Assembly: GCF_900177245.1 (NCBI RefSeq)
Contig: NZ_FXBM01000003.1
Location: 1-64,000 of the forward strand
From: Rathayibacter oskolensis
GTDB taxonomy: Bacteria; Actinomycetota; Actinomycetes; Actinomycetales; Microbacteriaceae
Reading direction: 5' to 3'
DNA: 64,000 nt
Shown: piece by piece, positions 62,087 to 64,000 of the stretch
Layout: each line of letters opens with the position of its first letter
Numbering within the stretch: the stretch's first letter is position 1
Position numbers and translations under genes: made by a program
Notes under the pieces: model-generated
The model's database searches: none
The model's input: only the letters and a program-made list of their open reading frames with translations
What the model was told of the DNA's origin: nothing

Positions 62087-62523
62087 TGAACGCGGCTCTC
62101 GGTGTCCTCGTCCTTGTCGTCCGAGGGGATGTAGACGTCGGAGACGGTCACGTTGACCTCGGCGACCTCCATGCCGACGACCGAGGTGATGGCCTCGGAG
62201 ACGGAGGAGCGGATGCTGTCGGCGAGCTGCTGCAGCGCGACGGGGTACTCGGCGACGACCGTGATGTCAGCGGCGACCTGCTTCTCGCCGACCTCGACCG
62301 AGATGCCCTGGCCGCGGTCCTGCGCGTTGATGGCGTTGCGGATGGCGCCGATGGCGCGGGCCGCTCCTCCGCCCAGGTCGTGCACGCCGGGGATCTCGCG
62401 GGCGGCGATGCCGGCGACCTTCTCGACGACGCCGTCGGCGATGGTGTTCCGGCCGGTCGAGGCCGGGGTGCCGTGCTCGGTGGCCGAGCCGGTGGCGAGG
62501 GTGCTGGGGGTGACGTTCGTCAT
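62083..62523 (-). CDS. Asp23/Gls24-family envelope stress protein
   Basis: 146 residues. NTIADGVVEKVAGIAAREIPGVHDLGGGAARAIGAIRN, GISVEVGEKQVAADITVVAEYPVALQQLADSIRSSVSEAITSVVGMEVAEVNVTVSDVYIP is a full canonical Asp23 domain. GGAGAAG before the ATG at 62523. First gene of the cluster down to 60785. Confidence 0.93.
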   Translation of the reverse strand: MTNVTPSTLATGSATEHGTPASTGRNTIADGVVEKVAGIAAREIPGVHDLGGGAARAIGAIRNAINAQDRGQGISVEVGEKQVAADITVVAEYPVALQQLADSIRSSVSEAITSVVGMEVAEVNVTVSDVYIPSDDKDEDTESRVQ

Positions 62524-62709
62524 GGTCTTCTCCGTGGTTCGAGGTGAGGGCGCGGGATCCGCGGTGCCGCACGTCGGCGGCACACGATGAAGACGTGCCG
62601 ACCGAGCCGGTCGTCCTGCCGGCTCAGCGGAACCGCAGAGAACGCCGGACAACGACGCGCTCGGCGGCCAGGACCGCGTCGGAGCCGTTCGCGCAGCGGC
62701 CGGACGCGA

Positions 62710-63711
62710 TCAGCGCCGCAGAGTGCGGCTGGGCAGCTCGTCGAACCGGGCCTGGTAGACGCTCGCGAACCGGCCGAGATTGCCGAAGCCCCACTCCCTC
62801 GCGACGGCGGCGACGGTGGTCGCGGAGGGATCGCCGGCGATGAGGTCGCGGTGCGCGCGGTCGAGGCGCACGTCGCGGAGGTAGACCGACGGCGAGACTC
62901 CGAGGTGGCGCTGAGTGGCCTGCTGCAGAGTGCGCGTGTGCAGCCCGGCGGCGCGAGCGGCGTCGGCCGGCGTGATCTGCTCGTGCGCGTGGTGCTGGAG
63001 GAAGTCGAGGGCGACCCGGGTGCGCGAGGCGGAGGGGCGGCGCAGCACCGCCGGCACGTCCCACGCCCGCCACGGGAACAGCAGCAGCAGGGCTCGGGCG
63101 AGGTTGAGCTCGGCGGTGAAGCGCACGAGCGGCGCGATCGCGGCCGTCGCGAGCGCGGCGCTCGCCTCCGACACCGCTGCCCGCCACCGGGCGAGCACGC
63201 CGGGGTCGGGGTCGGCCTCGTGGTCGAACGAGACGGGCCGGCGCGGGCCCGCGTGCGACTCCGTCGCCACGTCCTCGAGGAATCCGGGCGCGAAGTGGAT
63301 CAGGTTCTGCCGGTGCGGCCGGAAGTCGAGGGCGAACTGCCGCTCGGCCGGGAACAGGAACGGGGCCGAGGAGGCGCCGGTGCGGGTGAACGGCCGGAGG
63401 TTGAGGACGCCTCCGCCCGCGCGGAACCAGCCCACCACGTACTCGCGCAGGTGCGGCACCTCGCCCGCCAGCGAGCCGGCGCAATCGGAGGTGCGCAGCG
63501 TCACCCGCTCGCTCCCGCGGTAGGCGTAGCGGAAGGAGAAGTCGCGCTCGGCGGGCGCCACGCGGAAGGAGCCTCCGCCGTAGGCGTCGGAGTAGACGGC
63601 CGAGGCCTCGTCGGGGCTCGCGCCGGACGCCTCGAAGCGCCGCTCGGCGCCCTCGGCCGCGGGACCGTGCGGTGCGAACGGGCTCCCGGTGGTGAATGTC
63701 GACCCGCTCAT
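62710..63711 (-). CDS. AraC-family transcriptional regulator
   Basis: 333 residues. N-terminal effector-like region (VYSDAYGGGSFRVAPAERDFSFRYAYRGSERVTLRTSDCAGSLAGE), then two AraC helix-turn-helix units: ITPADAARAAGLHTRTLQQATQRHLGVSPSVYLRDVRLDRAH and TTVAAVAREWGFGNLGRFASVYQARFDELPS. The ATG at 63711 overlaps the stop of a 13-codon ORF (ATGA). Target unknown. Confidence 0.9.
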   Translation of the reverse strand: MSGSTFTTGSPFAPHGPAAEGAERRFEASGASPDEASAVYSDAYGGGSFRVAPAERDFSFRYAYRGSERVTLRTSDCAGSLAGEVPHLREYVVGWFRAGGGVLNLRPFTRTGASSAPFLFPAERQFALDFRPHRQNLIHFAPGFLEDVATESHAGPRRPVSFDHEADPDPGVLARWRAAVSEASAALATAAIAPLVRFTAELNLARALLLLFPWRAWDVPAVLRRPSASRTRVALDFLQHHAHEQITPADAARAAGLHTRTLQQATQRHLGVSPSVYLRDVRLDRAHRDLIAGDPSATTVAAVAREWGFGNLGRFASVYQARFDELPSRTLRR

Positions 63712-63749
63712 GACGACTGCTCGAGCCGTCGGAGGAGGAAGGAGTGCAT
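63708..63749 (-). CDS. Possible 13-codon leader ORF of the AraC gene
   Basis: ATG at 63749 reads MHSFLLRRLEQSS and its TGA overlaps the AraC ATG, a layout for translational coupling. No clear ribosome site. Confidence 0.3.
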   Translation of the reverse strand: MHSFLLRRLEQSS

Positions 63750-63831
63750 GGCCGGTCTTCTCTCGTGTCGTGGCCCTCCGGGTGGACCCCGGACGGGGTC
63801 GCGCAGAGGACGGATACAGATCAGACGAGTC

Positions 63832-63862
63832 CGGAGGCGGATTCGTCACGGAATCGCCTCCG
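63832..63862. repeat. Inverted repeat upstream of the AraC gene
   Basis: CGGAGGCG-G-ATTC, loop GTCACG, GAATCGCCTCCG: a 12-bp stem with one bulged G. It lies 121 bases before the AraC start; it could be an operator or an upstream terminator. The remaining sequence to 64000 shows nothing recognisable. Confidence 0.5.
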
Positions 63863-64000
63863 CCGCGCCCCTCGGTCGGGTGACGTGGTGTGCCTCGAAG
63901 GGGCGACGCGCTCGCATTCCGGCCATCCGATTCGGCGGGCGTCGTCGAGGCTGGTAGGCATTCGGAGCGACGCACGCGCTCTCCCCCCGACGGCGCGGAT

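Noticed and set aside
63748..63957. Plus-strand ORF with AAGGAG before ATG at 63748
   Set aside because: Product is Arg/Gly/Pro-rich without structure (MAGLLSCRGPPGGPRTG...), unlike real proteins here; the ribosome-like sequence is the complement of the short leader ORF codons TCC-TTC-CTC-CTC.

Overview
The window is very GC-rich, with actinobacterial gene styles throughout: GTG starts, 4-base stop/start overlaps and dense packing. The gene families point to a member of the Microbacteriaceae (Rathayibacter, Curtobacterium or Clavibacter-like). Supporting families are two DUF222/HNH (13E12-type) proteins, a tail-to-tail pair of ~100-residue proteins of the kind usually mislabelled 'ATP-dependent DNA ligase' in this family, an Asp23 cluster, tandem universal stress proteins (USPs) and DUF1266. 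I saw no rRNA, tRNA, CRISPR array, prophage or insertion sequence. It reads as chromosome.

Layout. 0-0.3 kb: start of a DUF222/HNH gene cut by the window edge. 0.5-7.2 kb: two divergent operons, FabH-like ketosynthase + ABC exporter (minus) and glycosyltransferase + NAD-dependent epimerase + metallo-beta-lactamase-fold hydrolase (plus), probably one lipid-derived metabolite locus. 7.2-27.2 kb: a stress/hypoxia island with four USP genes (one of them with four USP domains), flavodoxin, DUF1003 protein, phosphoketolase, a DosS/DosR-like two-component pair, Acg-type nitroreductase, two pyridoxamine-oxidase-like proteins, butanediol-type dehydrogenase, CtpF-like P-type ATPase, DoxX and a VIT-family transporter. 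27-43.8 kb: ordinary housekeeping and accessory genes (PiT phosphate permease, M23 peptidase, acyl-CoA synthetase, methyltransferases, AraC regulators, VOC proteins). 43.9-48.8 kb: flavin monooxygenase with divergent XRE-cupin regulator, and a secreted GH53 galactanase with its own operators. 50.3-56.5 kb: a six-gene minus-strand locus of RpiR regulator, tyrosine phosphatase, metallophosphoesterase and FbpABC-type importer. 56.6-60.7 kb: small enzymes. 60.8-62.5 kb: Asp23 envelope-stress cluster, partly broken. 62.7-63.7 kb: AraC regulator.

The most interesting system is the 7-27 kb island. Its regulator pair matches mycobacterial DosS/DosR closely (phospho-acceptor Asp at the same residue, 54; the heme-ligand His of the DosS GAF domain preserved in its motif). 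Six near-identical 15-bp sites of the form GGGAC-N3-CG-R-C sit before the USP, flavodoxin/DUF1003, dehydrogenase and DoxX-CtpF operons. They resemble the mycobacterial DosR box and lie about 50-100 bp from most of the starts. The gene content (USPs, Acg nitroreductase, CtpF, flavin reductase-like proteins) mirrors the DosR dormancy regulon, with phosphoketolase and butanediol dehydrogenase added.

Three dispersed palindromic repeat families each occur twice, two of them exactly at convergent gene ends. Four apparent one-base losses break three genes; at least three fit a lost G or C in a short run, so sequencing or assembly error is a serious alternative to true pseudogenes.
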